A stretch of DNA of 64,000 nucleotides, from the NCBI RefSeq assembly GCF_004358755.1, contig NZ_SMZY01000002.1:62001-126000 (forward strand), in the 5' to 3' direction. The position numbers and the translations under genes are program-made. The stretch's first letter is position 1; each line of letters opens with the position of its first letter. Below, piece after piece: positions 54,781-62,691 of the stretch. Source of the DNA: Peribacillus frigoritolerans. GTDB lineage: Bacteria; Bacillota; Bacilli; Bacillales; Bacillaceae. The notes under the pieces were generated by a model. That model had not been told where the DNA came from. It searched no databases and saw only the letters and a program-made list of their open reading frames with translations.

Positions 54781-55686
54781 TTACTTTATCGGCTGCGGAG
54801 AAAATCTTTTTCTTTCCTCAAGACCATCACGCTCTCTCTCCTGACGGGCCCATTTGAAGAAAATAATCCCAAGAAGAGTTCCATAAACAAATTCCTGGAT
54901 AATTTTCATCATAATGCCTCCAAGCTGCTGATCTTCAACAAGAGGCAATGTATTAAACATTTCCGGACCAGTCAAATTCAGACCTGACAGCATGCTTGCC
55001 GGGACGCAGAGTTCAAGGGCGCTTACCCATGCTCTTGGATCTGAATACGTAGAATAAAGCGAAGTATCAGCAAATATGATAAGAGCACAGGCTGGCGTCA
55101 GCAGCATTCCATTGGCAAAGATGTATCCGATTTTCTTAATTCCGCCAAGCTCCCTCCATTCAGGCAATTCATTGAGCAATGGCCACCACATCAGCATCGC
55201 AGTTATGAAAATTAAGATCGTTACGGATGCATGCAGGACATGATCTGTTTTCACAGCATCAAATACAAGCGGAATATGATAGATTGAAAAAAACCCATTA
55301 AAGACGATTAAAGCTATCAGCGGTTTAGACAGAAATGAAACGATTTGCTTCACTCCCCGTCTGTAGATCATCGCTCTCCACATCCAGACCGGGATGCCAT
55401 AGATCATAAGAGGCGGTATCAGCAAATATAAAAGGGCCATTTGTGTCATATGTGCACTGAACATTAAATGCCCCATTAAATCCAGCGGACTGCCTTTTAC
55501 AGCATATAAAAGAATCATGCTGCCTGCAAAAAGGGCCTTCTGTTTGAACGGGACAGGCTGGCTATCGTGAAATCGATTTCGAAGAGGTCCGATTAATAGA
55601 AAATAAATGCCAAGAATGACCGCAACAAACAGGAAAAAATAAGGGCTCCACATTGCTCTAAAGCCAAACATTTCTAAATTTAACAA
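54781..55686 (-). CDS. ctaG: caa3 oxidase assembly factor CtaG
   Basis: CtaG is an integral membrane protein needed for active caa3 oxidase in B. subtilis, probably in copper delivery to the CuB site. The 301-aa product has about seven transmembrane segments, with FGFRAMWSPYFF, MGHLMFSAHMTQMALLYLLIPPLMIYG and QQLGGIMMKIIQEFVYGTLLG. Start: TTG 55686 is 9 bases after AGGAG; the ATG at 55695 touches the site. It has its own promoter and is separated from ctaF by a terminator. Confidence 0.93.
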   Translation of the reverse strand: MLNLEMFGFRAMWSPYFFLFVAVILGIYFLLIGPLRNRFHDSQPVPFKQKALFAGSMILLYAVKGSPLDLMGHLMFSAHMTQMALLYLLIPPLMIYGIPVWMWRAMIYRRGVKQIVSFLSKPLIALIVFNGFFSIYHIPLVFDAVKTDHVLHASVTILIFITAMLMWWPLLNELPEWRELGGIKKIGYIFANGMLLTPACALIIFADTSLYSTYSDPRAWVSALELCVPASMLSGLNLTGPEMFNTLPLVEDQQLGGIMMKIIQEFVYGTLLGIIFFKWARQERERDGLEERKRFSPQPIK

Positions 55687-55725
55687 TGAGTTCATCTCCT
55701 ATTTCTGCTATAACTCCTGCAAACT

Positions 55726-55754
55726 ATTATACACCTTCAATGAAGCGCTATCAA
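55726..55754 (-). promoter_or_regulatory. SigA promoter of ctaG
   Basis: On the minus strand TTGATA (55749-55754) and TATAAT (55726-55731) are separated by 17 bases, one mismatch from consensus. With the terminator after ctaF it shows that ctaG is independently transcribed. Confidence 0.85.
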
Positions 55755-55874
55755 TGAACGTTCTATGACATTAGAAAAGCGCAGGAATACAAACTTGAAA
55801 TTCCCGAACTGAGCAAGGAAACTGCCGCTCATTTGATTGCAGTCTGCTGACTTTTACTTTTCAGGCAAAATAAA

Positions 55875-55902
55875 AAAACCGGCTGAGGATTCAGCCGGTT
55901 TT
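55875..55902 (-). terminator. Intrinsic terminator of ctaBCDEF
   Basis: A perfect 12-bp stem (55875-55886 with 55891-55902) with a 4-base loop, followed by a T run on the minus strand, directly after the ctaF stop. Confidence 0.93.
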
Positions 55903-55906
55903 AGGA

Positions 55907-56239
55907 TTACCACCAAATGATTGTGACAAATGTCAGTACTGTCAAGAATGCTACACCAATTCCTGAGTAAAGGAAAAGCGCAGGCACTTCATGGCCTTTA
56001 TGGCTCATATGCATAAAGTAGTAAAGCTGGAAAATAACCTGTATAACAGCAAGCAAAAGGATAAACGGAATTTTGAACCATTCTGCAATGCCATCATAGC
56101 CAATTGCTACAAATGCAATGACTGTAAGGAAAATCATTAATGCAAATGTAACAACCTGAAATTTCATATCTTCTTTATTTTTCTTGCGGCGATATGCAAG
56201 ATCTACTTTTGGGTTTCCTGAGTTTTGATTAGCTGCCAT
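55907..56239 (-). CDS. ctaF: caa3 cytochrome c oxidase subunit IV
   Basis: Subunit IV of caa3 oxidase, a 110-aa protein with three transmembrane helices (FQVVTFALMIFLTVIAFVAIG; FILLLAVIQVIFQLYYFMHM; LFLYSGIGVAFLTVLTFV) and the conserved QLYYFMHMSHKG loop of CtaF/COX4-pro. It stabilises the CuB centre. It follows ctaE by 4 bases and ends the ctaBCDEF operon. Confidence 0.95.
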   Translation of the reverse strand: MAANQNSGNPKVDLAYRRKKNKEDMKFQVVTFALMIFLTVIAFVAIGYDGIAEWFKIPFILLLAVIQVIFQLYYFMHMSHKGHEVPALFLYSGIGVAFLTVLTFVTIIWW

Positions 56240-56243
56240 CAGT

Positions 56244-56867
56244 TTATCCCACCATTCCCATTAAGTATACAACCGTGAAAATGAACACCCATACAACGTC
56301 AATGAAATGCCAGTATAAACTTGCAACGTAGTATTTTGGTGCGTTGTATAAGTTGAGTCCTCTTTTTGCATTGCGGACCATCAATGTCGTAATCCACAGA
56401 AGACCGAATGCCACGTGGGCACCGTGTGTTCCAACAAGCGTGTAAAAGGCAGAACCAAGTGCACTGCTTGTCATTGTGAAATGAAATTCGTGAATATAAT
56501 GATTAAACTCATAAATTTCAAGGGCAAGGAAGCCTGCTCCTAAAAGGACCGTGATTCCCATCCAAAGCTGCATCTTTTTAAATTGAAAGTTCTTCATGTG
56601 GTACATCGCATATACACTTGTAAGCGAACTTGTCAAAAGAAGCATTGTTGCTGCAAATACAAGCGGAAGTTCAAACATTTCCTGAGTGGTTGCACCGCCG
56701 TTATTTGAATCTCTTAAAGCTAAAAACGTAGCAAACAGAGAAGCAAACAGGACCGTCTCTCCCCCAAGGAAAAGCCAGAAGCCTAAAAATTTATTTTTGC
56801 CTTCAAGGGTCGCCTTTTCAGGTGAGGCAGGGAACGTTTCAGCTGTTAATTTTTCCTCAACATGCAT
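56244..56867 (-). CDS. ctaE: caa3 cytochrome c oxidase subunit III
   Basis: Subunit III, 207 aa with five transmembrane helices, starting with a cytoplasmic segment that contains LEGKNKFLGFWLFLGGETVLFASLF. The subunit III Glu (GGETVLF) and HVAFGLLWI, LYWHFIDVVWVFIF helices are visible. Its ATG overlaps the ctaD stop by one base. It takes no part in catalysis but supports the complex. Confidence 0.96.
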   Translation of the reverse strand: MHVEEKLTAETFPASPEKATLEGKNKFLGFWLFLGGETVLFASLFATFLALRDSNNGGATTQEMFELPLVFAATMLLLTSSLTSVYAMYHMKNFQFKKMQLWMGITVLLGAGFLALEIYEFNHYIHEFHFTMTSSALGSAFYTLVGTHGAHVAFGLLWITTLMVRNAKRGLNLYNAPKYYVASLYWHFIDVVWVFIFTVVYLMGMVG

Positions 56868-58738
56868 TATGCCTTAACCCCCTTATCGTTATCATCATTC
56901 ATTAAATCTTCTTTGTGAATATGATAACCGTGATCATCAATGATAGAACGAAGGAACATACATCCAAGCGTAATTAAGAACCCGATAATAATCACCGGAA
57001 CTCCCCATGCATAATCTGCATGATACAATAGTCCGAATGCTGCAACAAACAATCCAAATGACATGATCAGCGGCAGGATGGAACCGTTAGGCATATGGAT
57101 GTCTCCCAGCGGTTCAGCAGGAGTCATGCCTTTGTTGCCTTCCATTCTTTCAACCCACAAAGCGTCAAGACCGCGGACAAGCGGTGTTTGTTTAAAGTTA
57201 TATTCAGGAGCAGGTGATGATACAGCCCATTCAAGGTTGCGTCCATCTCCCCAAGCATCTCCTGCTGCTTTTTCTCCTTTAATAGAAGAAATAACGACGT
57301 TGTAAAGCAATACGATTGTTCCGGCAGCCATTAAGAAAGCCCCAGCCGTACTGATCAGGTTCCCCGTTTCAAGACCCTGTCCAGGAAGGAAGGTGAAAAT
57401 GCGTCGCGGCATGCCCATCAATCCTAGGAAATGCTGGATAAAGAACGTTAAATGGAAGCCTGTAAAGAATAAGACGAAAGTAACAACACCAAGTTTTTCG
57501 CCAAGCATTTTGCCGAACATCTTCGGCCACCAATAGTGGAGACCTGCGAATAATCCCATAACAACTCCGCCTACGATTACATAGTGGAAATGCGCAACTA
57601 CGAAATAGGTGTCATGATACTGATAATCTGTCGGTGCAGCTGCAAGCATGATTCCTGTTACTCCGCCCATTACGAACGTAGGAATGAAAGCAACAGACCA
57701 GATCATCGGAACTGTAAAGCGGATGCTTCCGCCCCACATTGTAAACATCCAGTTAAAAATTTTAATTCCTGTCGGAACAGCAATGGCCATTGTGGCAACT
57801 GCGAAAATTGCATTAGCGATTGGTCCAAGCCCGGTTGTGAACATGTGATGCGCCCACACCATGAACCCTAAAAATCCAATTAATACTGTGGCAAATACCA
57901 TTGATGAATATCCGAATAAACGCTTTTTCGAGAAATGCGGCAATACATCCGAGAAAATCCCGAAAGCCGGAAGAATTAAGATGTAAACCTCAGGATGTCC
58001 GAAAATCCAGAATAAATGCTCCCAGATAATTGTATTTCCTCCAAGCTCCGGAACAAAGAATCCAGTGCCAAATACACGGTCAAACATCATAATTGCTAAA
58101 CCAACTGTAAGCGGCGGAAAAGCAAATAAGATAAGTGCTGAAGCTACAAAAGTTGTCCAAGTGAACAACGGCATGCGCATGTATGTCATACCAGGTGCAC
58201 GCATGTTAATAATCGTTGCGAGGAAGTTAATACCTGCTATCAGTGTACCAAATCCTGATATCTGAAGTCCCAGCAGGTAGAAATCTACTCCATGGCCAGG
58301 CGAGTTCAGTGCAAGTGAAGCGTAATTCGTCCAGCCTGCATCAGGTGCTCCATTTAAAAACCAGCTCAAGTTCAGGAAAAGTCCTCCAAAGAAGAACAGC
58401 CAGAAACCGAGTGAATTTAAAAATGGAAATGCAACGTCACGAGCTCCGATTTGAATCGGTACAACCGCATTCATAAAACCGAATATGAGCGGCATGGCTG
58501 CAAGGAAAATCATGGTCGTGCCATGCATAGTTAAAATCTCGTTGTAAAGGCCGGCTGCGATAAAATCGTTATTTGGCACAGCGAGCTGAATTCTTATAAG
58601 CATCGCTTCTAATCCACCTACGAGGAAGAAGAAGCCGCCGGAAATCAGGTAAAGGATGGCGATTTTTTTATGGTCTACTGTTGTTAAGTAGTCCCAAAGA
58701 ACAGCGCCGAACCCTTTTTTCTGAGTTAACGTACTCAC
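56867..58738 (-). CDS. ctaD: caa3 cytochrome c oxidase subunit I
   Basis: Subunit I reduces oxygen to water and pumps protons. The 623-aa product has about 14 transmembrane helices. Heme a His is in TMHGTTMIF; the CuB-binding His and the crosslinked Tyr are in GHPEVYI; two further CuB His are in VWAHHMF; heme a3 and a His are in VVAHFHYVIVGG. The D-channel NxxxxxxxxxxxN-type and HDTYFVVAHFHY motif identify the A-type family. Length equals B. subtilis CtaD. It is preceded by ctaC with 33 bases. Confidence 0.97.
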   Translation of the reverse strand: MSTLTQKKGFGAVLWDYLTTVDHKKIAILYLISGGFFFLVGGLEAMLIRIQLAVPNNDFIAAGLYNEILTMHGTTMIFLAAMPLIFGFMNAVVPIQIGARDVAFPFLNSLGFWLFFFGGLFLNLSWFLNGAPDAGWTNYASLALNSPGHGVDFYLLGLQISGFGTLIAGINFLATIINMRAPGMTYMRMPLFTWTTFVASALILFAFPPLTVGLAIMMFDRVFGTGFFVPELGGNTIIWEHLFWIFGHPEVYILILPAFGIFSDVLPHFSKKRLFGYSSMVFATVLIGFLGFMVWAHHMFTTGLGPIANAIFAVATMAIAVPTGIKIFNWMFTMWGGSIRFTVPMIWSVAFIPTFVMGGVTGIMLAAAPTDYQYHDTYFVVAHFHYVIVGGVVMGLFAGLHYWWPKMFGKMLGEKLGVVTFVLFFTGFHLTFFIQHFLGLMGMPRRIFTFLPGQGLETGNLISTAGAFLMAAGTIVLLYNVVISSIKGEKAAGDAWGDGRNLEWAVSSPAPEYNFKQTPLVRGLDALWVERMEGNKGMTPAEPLGDIHMPNGSILPLIMSFGLFVAAFGLLYHADYAWGVPVIIIGFLITLGCMFLRSIIDDHGYHIHKEDLMNDDNDKGVKA

Positions 58739-58771
58739 AGTGTTACCTCCCTTTTAATCTGCTGAGACATC

Positions 58772-59851
58772 TTACTTCGTTTCGACTTTTAAGCCGCTTA
58801 AGTATTCAGTAAGTGCATCAAGTTCCTCATCATTCAGCTCAGGATACGTTTTTGTCATCTTGTTTCCTGGTTTGTACTGTTCAGGATCTTTCAGCCAGTT
58901 TCTGATATTTTCTTTATCATGAGGCATAATGCCCGCTACCCTGGTGCGCTCTCCGAAGTTAGCTAAGTTTGGAGCTGTTCTAGCCTGTTCAGGACGCTCA
59001 TCAACAGGTGTCACAGCATGACAGCCGATGCAGCTTTTTTCCTGGAATAACTTTTCACCCTGTTTAGCTAAATCTGAAGATGCAACTGCTTTTGCACCTT
59101 TCATTTCTTCAAGCCATTGATCAAATTCTGCGCGGGATTTTGTTTTTACTTTAAAATCCATTAAAGCATGTGAAGGGCCGCATAGCTCTGCACACTTCCC
59201 GTAAAAATATTCGCCGGCTTCTTCTGATCGCTTGCTGTCAAAATTAAGCCAGAACTGATTTATGTTTTCTGTGTTTGTATCCATTTTTCCGCCTGCTGAA
59301 GGAATCCAGAATGAATGCTTTACATCAGAAGCAATCAGATTAAAGTAAACCCTTTCATCTGTTGGAACAACTAAATCCTGGCTAGTGATTACCCCATGAT
59401 CAGGATATTCGAATTCCCACCAGTAAAGATTCGCTCTGACATTAACGACAACCGCATCTTCAGGCTTGCGGTCCTTTTTGTCCATTGGTTTCACATCTGC
59501 AAGTTCAAATGTAGCAGATACTACTGGAACCGCTAACACAAGTAGTAAAAGAATAGGAATAACAGTCCAAATGATTTCAAGTTTATGACTTCCCTCTACT
59601 TGCTCAGGAATTTTATTTTCCTCACCTTTGCGCTGTCTGAATTTCAGAACTACATAAATGAAGATCACAGTTACGACTGCGATTACAATGACCATGATGA
59701 GCGTACTCAGCACCATTAATGAGTACTGCATATCCGCAACTTCACCAGCTGGTTGAAGAGCGGAAAGATATGGTTCACCACAGCCGGCTAAGACAAGTGT
59801 CAACATTGCAAAGATGGCAACGAGACGTAATTTTGTCAGCCTCTTTTCCAT
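58772..59851 (-). CDS. ctaC: caa3 cytochrome c oxidase subunit II with cytochrome c domain
   Basis: Subunit II accepts electrons and is fused to a C-terminal cytochrome c, as expected for caa3. The 359-aa lipoprotein has the lipobox LAGC (Cys24), two transmembrane helices, a cupredoxin CuA domain with CAELCGPSHALM, and a heme-c domain with CIGCH, whose axial Met lies in NKMTKTYPEL. ATG 59851 has a weak AGAGGGG with a long spacer. Upstream lies a 98-base gap to ctaB with GGAATT repeats and a hairpin. Confidence 0.96.
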   Translation of the reverse strand: MEKRLTKLRLVAIFAMLTLVLAGCGEPYLSALQPAGEVADMQYSLMVLSTLIMVIVIAVVTVIFIYVVLKFRQRKGEENKIPEQVEGSHKLEIIWTVIPILLLLVLAVPVVSATFELADVKPMDKKDRKPEDAVVVNVRANLYWWEFEYPDHGVITSQDLVVPTDERVYFNLIASDVKHSFWIPSAGGKMDTNTENINQFWLNFDSKRSEEAGEYFYGKCAELCGPSHALMDFKVKTKSRAEFDQWLEEMKGAKAVASSDLAKQGEKLFQEKSCIGCHAVTPVDERPEQARTAPNLANFGERTRVAGIMPHDKENIRNWLKDPEQYKPGNKMTKTYPELNDEELDALTEYLSGLKVETK

Positions 59852-59949
59852 AGCTAAATCAAACCCCTCTTTCAGTAAATTAATTCCCGCAATATCACAG
59901 GAATTGATAATTCCTTCTATGTAAATTCCTAAAAGAAAGAATTCCTAAC

Positions 59950-60879
59950 CTAGTTGATCGTGAAAAGTACCATCGCCACAAAAAGGATCGTTAAGTAATT
60001 CAGTGAATAAATAAACATCCACTTTGCCCATTTCAGATCATCTTTCATTTTCATGCCTGACAAAGCCAGCACAAGCCAGCCGATATTTAAAGCGGCTGCC
60101 AGAATAATGAAAGAAACCCCGAGCTGAAATAAGTAAAACGGCAAAGGCAGAAGACAGATCACCCAAACCATCATTTGCCTTTTTGTAATGGCAAAACCAT
60201 GAACCACCGGCAGCATCGGAATGCCTGCAGCCCGGTATTCTTCCACTCTTTTCATTGCAAGAGCAAGAAAATGCGGCGGCTGCCATATGAACATGATCAT
60301 AAACAATACCCAAGCTGTCACACTCAGGTCTGCATCGATTGCAGCCCAGCCGATAAGGGGAGGAACTGCACCCGATACACTGCCCACAACAGTGTTCAGT
60401 GTATAGTGGCGTTTTGTCCACATTGTATATAAAAAGACGTATGTAATTACGCCGATCAACCCGATTAACGTAGCCGTTACAGTTGTCATCAGCAAAAGAA
60501 TAAAGCCGAACGTAAGCAATAAAATACCAATCCACAAAGCTTGAATTGGGTTCATTTTCCCAGTAACTGTCGGTCTCATTTTCGTTCTTTCCATGATATG
60601 ATCAATATCACGGTCATAAAAATTATTGATTGCACAAGAACCAGCAATAATTAAAGCGGAACCAAGTAAAACAAATAAAACACTATCTATATTCTGCAGG
60701 AAGCTTTGTCCTGTAAAATGCAATGCCAGCCACAGTCCCGTGAAGGTAGTAATCATGTTAGAATTGACAATGCCCATCTTTATAAGACTCAGGAAGTCTT
60801 TTAGAGCTGTCGTTTCATGGATTTCTTCCGGCCGGGTTCCGCTTAGATGTGTTTCTGATAAGGTCCTTGAATCAGGCAC
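59950..60879 (-). CDS. ctaB: Protoheme IX farnesyltransferase (heme O synthase)
   Basis: CtaB transfers a farnesyl group to heme B to make heme O, a precursor of the heme A in the oxidase. The 309-aa UbiA-family protein has nine transmembrane helices and the prenyl-binding Asp motifs [19 protein letters not shown] and, less strictly, the second motif after [25 protein letters not shown]. Start: GTG 60879 has AAAGGAGG 9 bases upstream; the TTG at 60900 would put the site inside the gene. It is divergent from ctaA and heads the ctaBCDEF operon. Confidence 0.95.
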   Translation of the reverse strand: MPDSRTLSETHLSGTRPEEIHETTALKDFLSLIKMGIVNSNMITTFTGLWLALHFTGQSFLQNIDSVLFVLLGSALIIAGSCAINNFYDRDIDHIMERTKMRPTVTGKMNPIQALWIGILLLTFGFILLLMTTVTATLIGLIGVITYVFLYTMWTKRHYTLNTVVGSVSGAVPPLIGWAAIDADLSVTAWVLFMIMFIWQPPHFLALAMKRVEEYRAAGIPMLPVVHGFAITKRQMMVWVICLLPLPFYLFQLGVSFIILAAALNIGWLVLALSGMKMKDDLKWAKWMFIYSLNYLTILFVAMVLFTIN

Positions 60880-60947
60880 GTTTTTAGACCTCCTTTTCAA
60901 TTCTGCTTCTAATATAAAACATCTGCTGTATGATGGAGACTTTCTAT

Positions 60948-60975
60948 ATCATACTAAATAAAACAATATTTACAA
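60948..60975 (-). promoter_or_regulatory. SigA promoter of ctaBCDEF
   Basis: On the minus strand TTGTAA (60970-60975) and TATGAT (60948-60953) are separated by 16 bases. The -35 has two mismatches, consistent with an activated promoter. Confidence 0.6.
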
Positions 60976-61016
60976 AATGCTTCCTTCTTGATATTAAACC
61001 ATAATCAGCAAAAGTT

Positions 61017-61060
61017 TTGTGAACAAATTATGAAGAAGTTATGTCGAAATTGTGAAGCAG
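61017..61060 (+). promoter_or_regulatory. 11-bp direct-repeat array, likely ResD-type site
   Basis: Four in-phase units start at 61017, 61028, 61039 and 61050: TTGTGAAC, TTATGAAG, TTATGTCG and TTGTGAAG, each followed by three bases (mostly AAR). Two match the TTGTGAA core reported for the ResD response regulator, which activates ctaA and ctaB in B. subtilis. The array lies about 75-120 bases upstream of the ctaB start and 200 upstream of the ctaA -10, so it could serve either direction. Identity of the binder is inferred. Confidence 0.6.
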
Positions 61061-61256
61061 ATGAGCAGAGCAGGTTAATTAATTGAAAAGCTGTCCATTC
61101 ACTGATAATCTAAAAAATGATGGCATAACTTTTTGACCACGATAACATTCTATCATAACTATTAGGAATTTTTTATAGATTATGGAATCTTTTGCGAAAA
61201 AACATGTGTGAAAGAATCATCCATATAATTCCTTTTTAATGTACCTGTTTTCCTAC

Positions 61257-61262
61257 TATAAT
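61257..61262 (+). promoter_or_regulatory. Candidate ctaA -10 element
   Basis: TATAAT (61257-61262) lies about 130 bases upstream of the ctaA start. No good -35 is seen at 17 bases, which fits an activator-dependent promoter. A TGTGAA motif lies at 61207-61212. Confidence 0.5.
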
Positions 61263-61300
61263 AAACAGAAATGGTATCCGTCATATTTTTGTTGCCTGAT

Positions 61301-61315
61301 CGGCAGAGGCTGCCG
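61301..61315 (+). promoter_or_regulatory. Leader hairpin upstream of ctaA
   Basis: A perfect 6-bp GC-rich stem CGGCAG/CTGCCG with a 3-base loop in the putative ctaA leader, followed by CTGTTATTTC. It could stabilise the leader or act as a weak attenuator; no T run is complete enough to call a terminator. Confidence 0.4.
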
Positions 61316-61392
61316 CTGTTATTTCACTCCCACAAGCCCGTTTTTTGTCGATTTAGATAAAACTCATCATTACGAATAAGAAGGTGAACATC

Positions 61393-62334
61393 TTGCAGCG
61401 AGCATTAAAAGGTTTAGGCGTGCTCACATCTATCGTTATGCTTCTCGTACTCTTAGGAGGAGCTTTAGTTACAAAAACAGAATCTGGAGCAGGATGCGGC
61501 GATTCTTGGCCGCTTTGCCACGGTGAACTGATTCCGTCTGAGATTACCCCGGAGCTTGTTATTGAGCTCAGTCACCGGGTTGTCAGCGGACTTGCAGGTA
61601 TTCTCGTCCTTCTATTAGCTGTTTCTTCATGGATTATGATTGGACATAAACGCGAGACAAAATTTCTTGCAGGTATCTCATTCTTTTTCCTGATTCTGCA
61701 GGCATTAATTGGCGCTGCAGCAGTAAAATGGGGACAGTCAGATGCCGTTCTTGCGCTCCATTTCGGCATATCACTCATATCATTTGCTTCTGTTCTGCTG
61801 CTTACTTTGCTTATCTTTGAAGTAGATAAGAAGTTTGATACAGAATCCTTGATTATTGATAAAAGAATGAAGTTTCATATGATCGGCGTTATCTCTTACT
61901 GCTACCTGGTTGTGTATACAGGTGCATTTGTAAGACATAAAGAAGCAAGTCTTGCGTGTCCGAACTGGCCAATGTGCAGCAACAGGCCATACGGTCTTCC
62001 GGCTACTCTTCATGAGTGGATTCAAATGGGCCACAGATTTGCCGCCGCTTTAATCTTTATCTGGGTGGCAATAGCTGCCTACAAAGCATTTAAATACTAT
62101 AAGCATCAAAAAATCGTCTATTACGGCTGGATGATTGCTTTTGCCCTTATTTCCATGCAAGTAGTGTCCGGGGCGCTTGTCGTGCTGACGGGTTTAAATT
62201 TAGCTGTCGCACTCGCCCATGCACTAATTATCTCTTGTCTTTTCGGGGTTCTGAGCTACTTCATCCTGCTTATCAGCAGAAACAAAATTAACCGTCAGGC
62301 ACAATTGAATAAAGAGAATAAAAAAGTCATCTAA
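61393..62334 (+). CDS. ctaA: Heme A synthase
   Basis: CtaA oxidises the heme O methyl group to a formyl group, giving heme A. The 313-aa membrane protein has eight helices in two four-helix halves. Cys pairs occur in the first and third external loops ([20 protein letters not shown]), with heme-ligand His in [26 protein letters not shown] and LAHALIIS. Start: TTG 61393 has AAGGTG 6 bases upstream and gives the family MxRALKxLGVLT N-terminus; the GTG at 61384 overlaps the site. It is divergent from ctaB. Confidence 0.95.
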   Translation: MQRALKGLGVLTSIVMLLVLLGGALVTKTESGAGCGDSWPLCHGELIPSEITPELVIELSHRVVSGLAGILVLLLAVSSWIMIGHKRETKFLAGISFFFLILQALIGAAAVKWGQSDAVLALHFGISLISFASVLLLTLLIFEVDKKFDTESLIIDKRMKFHMIGVISYCYLVVYTGAFVRHKEASLACPNWPMCSNRPYGLPATLHEWIQMGHRFAAALIFIWVAIAAYKAFKYYKHQKIVYYGWMIAFALISMQVVSGALVVLTGLNLAVALAHALIISCLFGVLSYFILLISRNKINRQAQLNKENKKVI

Positions 62335-62370
62335 ATGGAGGGATTCTTCTTTCCCTTGAATAGTATGACG

Positions 62371-62398
62371 AAGCCAGCCTCTTTCGGCTGGCTTTTTT
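62371..62398 (+). terminator. Intrinsic terminator of ctaA
   Basis: A perfect 9-bp stem (62371-62379 with 62386-62394) with a 6-base loop and a TTTT tail, 37 bases past the ctaA stop. Confidence 0.94.
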
Positions 62399-62499
62399 GA
62401 TTAATTGTGATCTCTAGAATTGTTGAGATCCTATGCCTCCCATATACCGATCCTCCGCTAGGTTTGACTTCTAAAAGAGCTGATTTGATTCTTCTTTCT

Positions 62500-62603
62500 T
62501 CACCCTTTCATGTAAAAGTGTCCTCTTAGCAACGCTTTGTTTCCTCTTTCCTCACCCTTTCTTGTAAAAGTGTCCTCATTACAACGCTTTGTTTCCTCCT
62601 TCC
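62500..62603. repeat. Tandem pair of 52-base repeats
   Basis: Two head-to-tail copies (62500-62551 and 62552-62603), identical at about 47 of 52 positions, each with the core TGTAAAAGTGTCCTC followed by AACGCTTTGTTTCCTC. They lie between the ctaA and phr terminators, so probably in untranscribed DNA. No frame or clear hairpin is seen. The rest of the 62399-62624 interval is featureless. Confidence 0.85.
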
Positions 62604-62624
62604 TTTGATTTCTCATCAAAAAAA

Positions 62625-62642
62625 GCACACCAAGCGGTATGC
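62625..62642 (-). terminator. Intrinsic terminator of phr
   Basis: A 7-bp stem with one G-U pair (62625-62631 with 62636-62642) and a 4-base loop, followed by a T run on the minus strand, 50 bases past the phr stop. Confidence 0.8.
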
Positions 62643-62691
62643 GAATTTACTGTTATATTAAATTTAATTAACTTTCAGCGCGCGTTCTTTT

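Noticed and set aside
62500-62603. CRISPR-like repeat
   Set aside because: There are only two directly adjoining copies with no spacers, and no cas genes are present.
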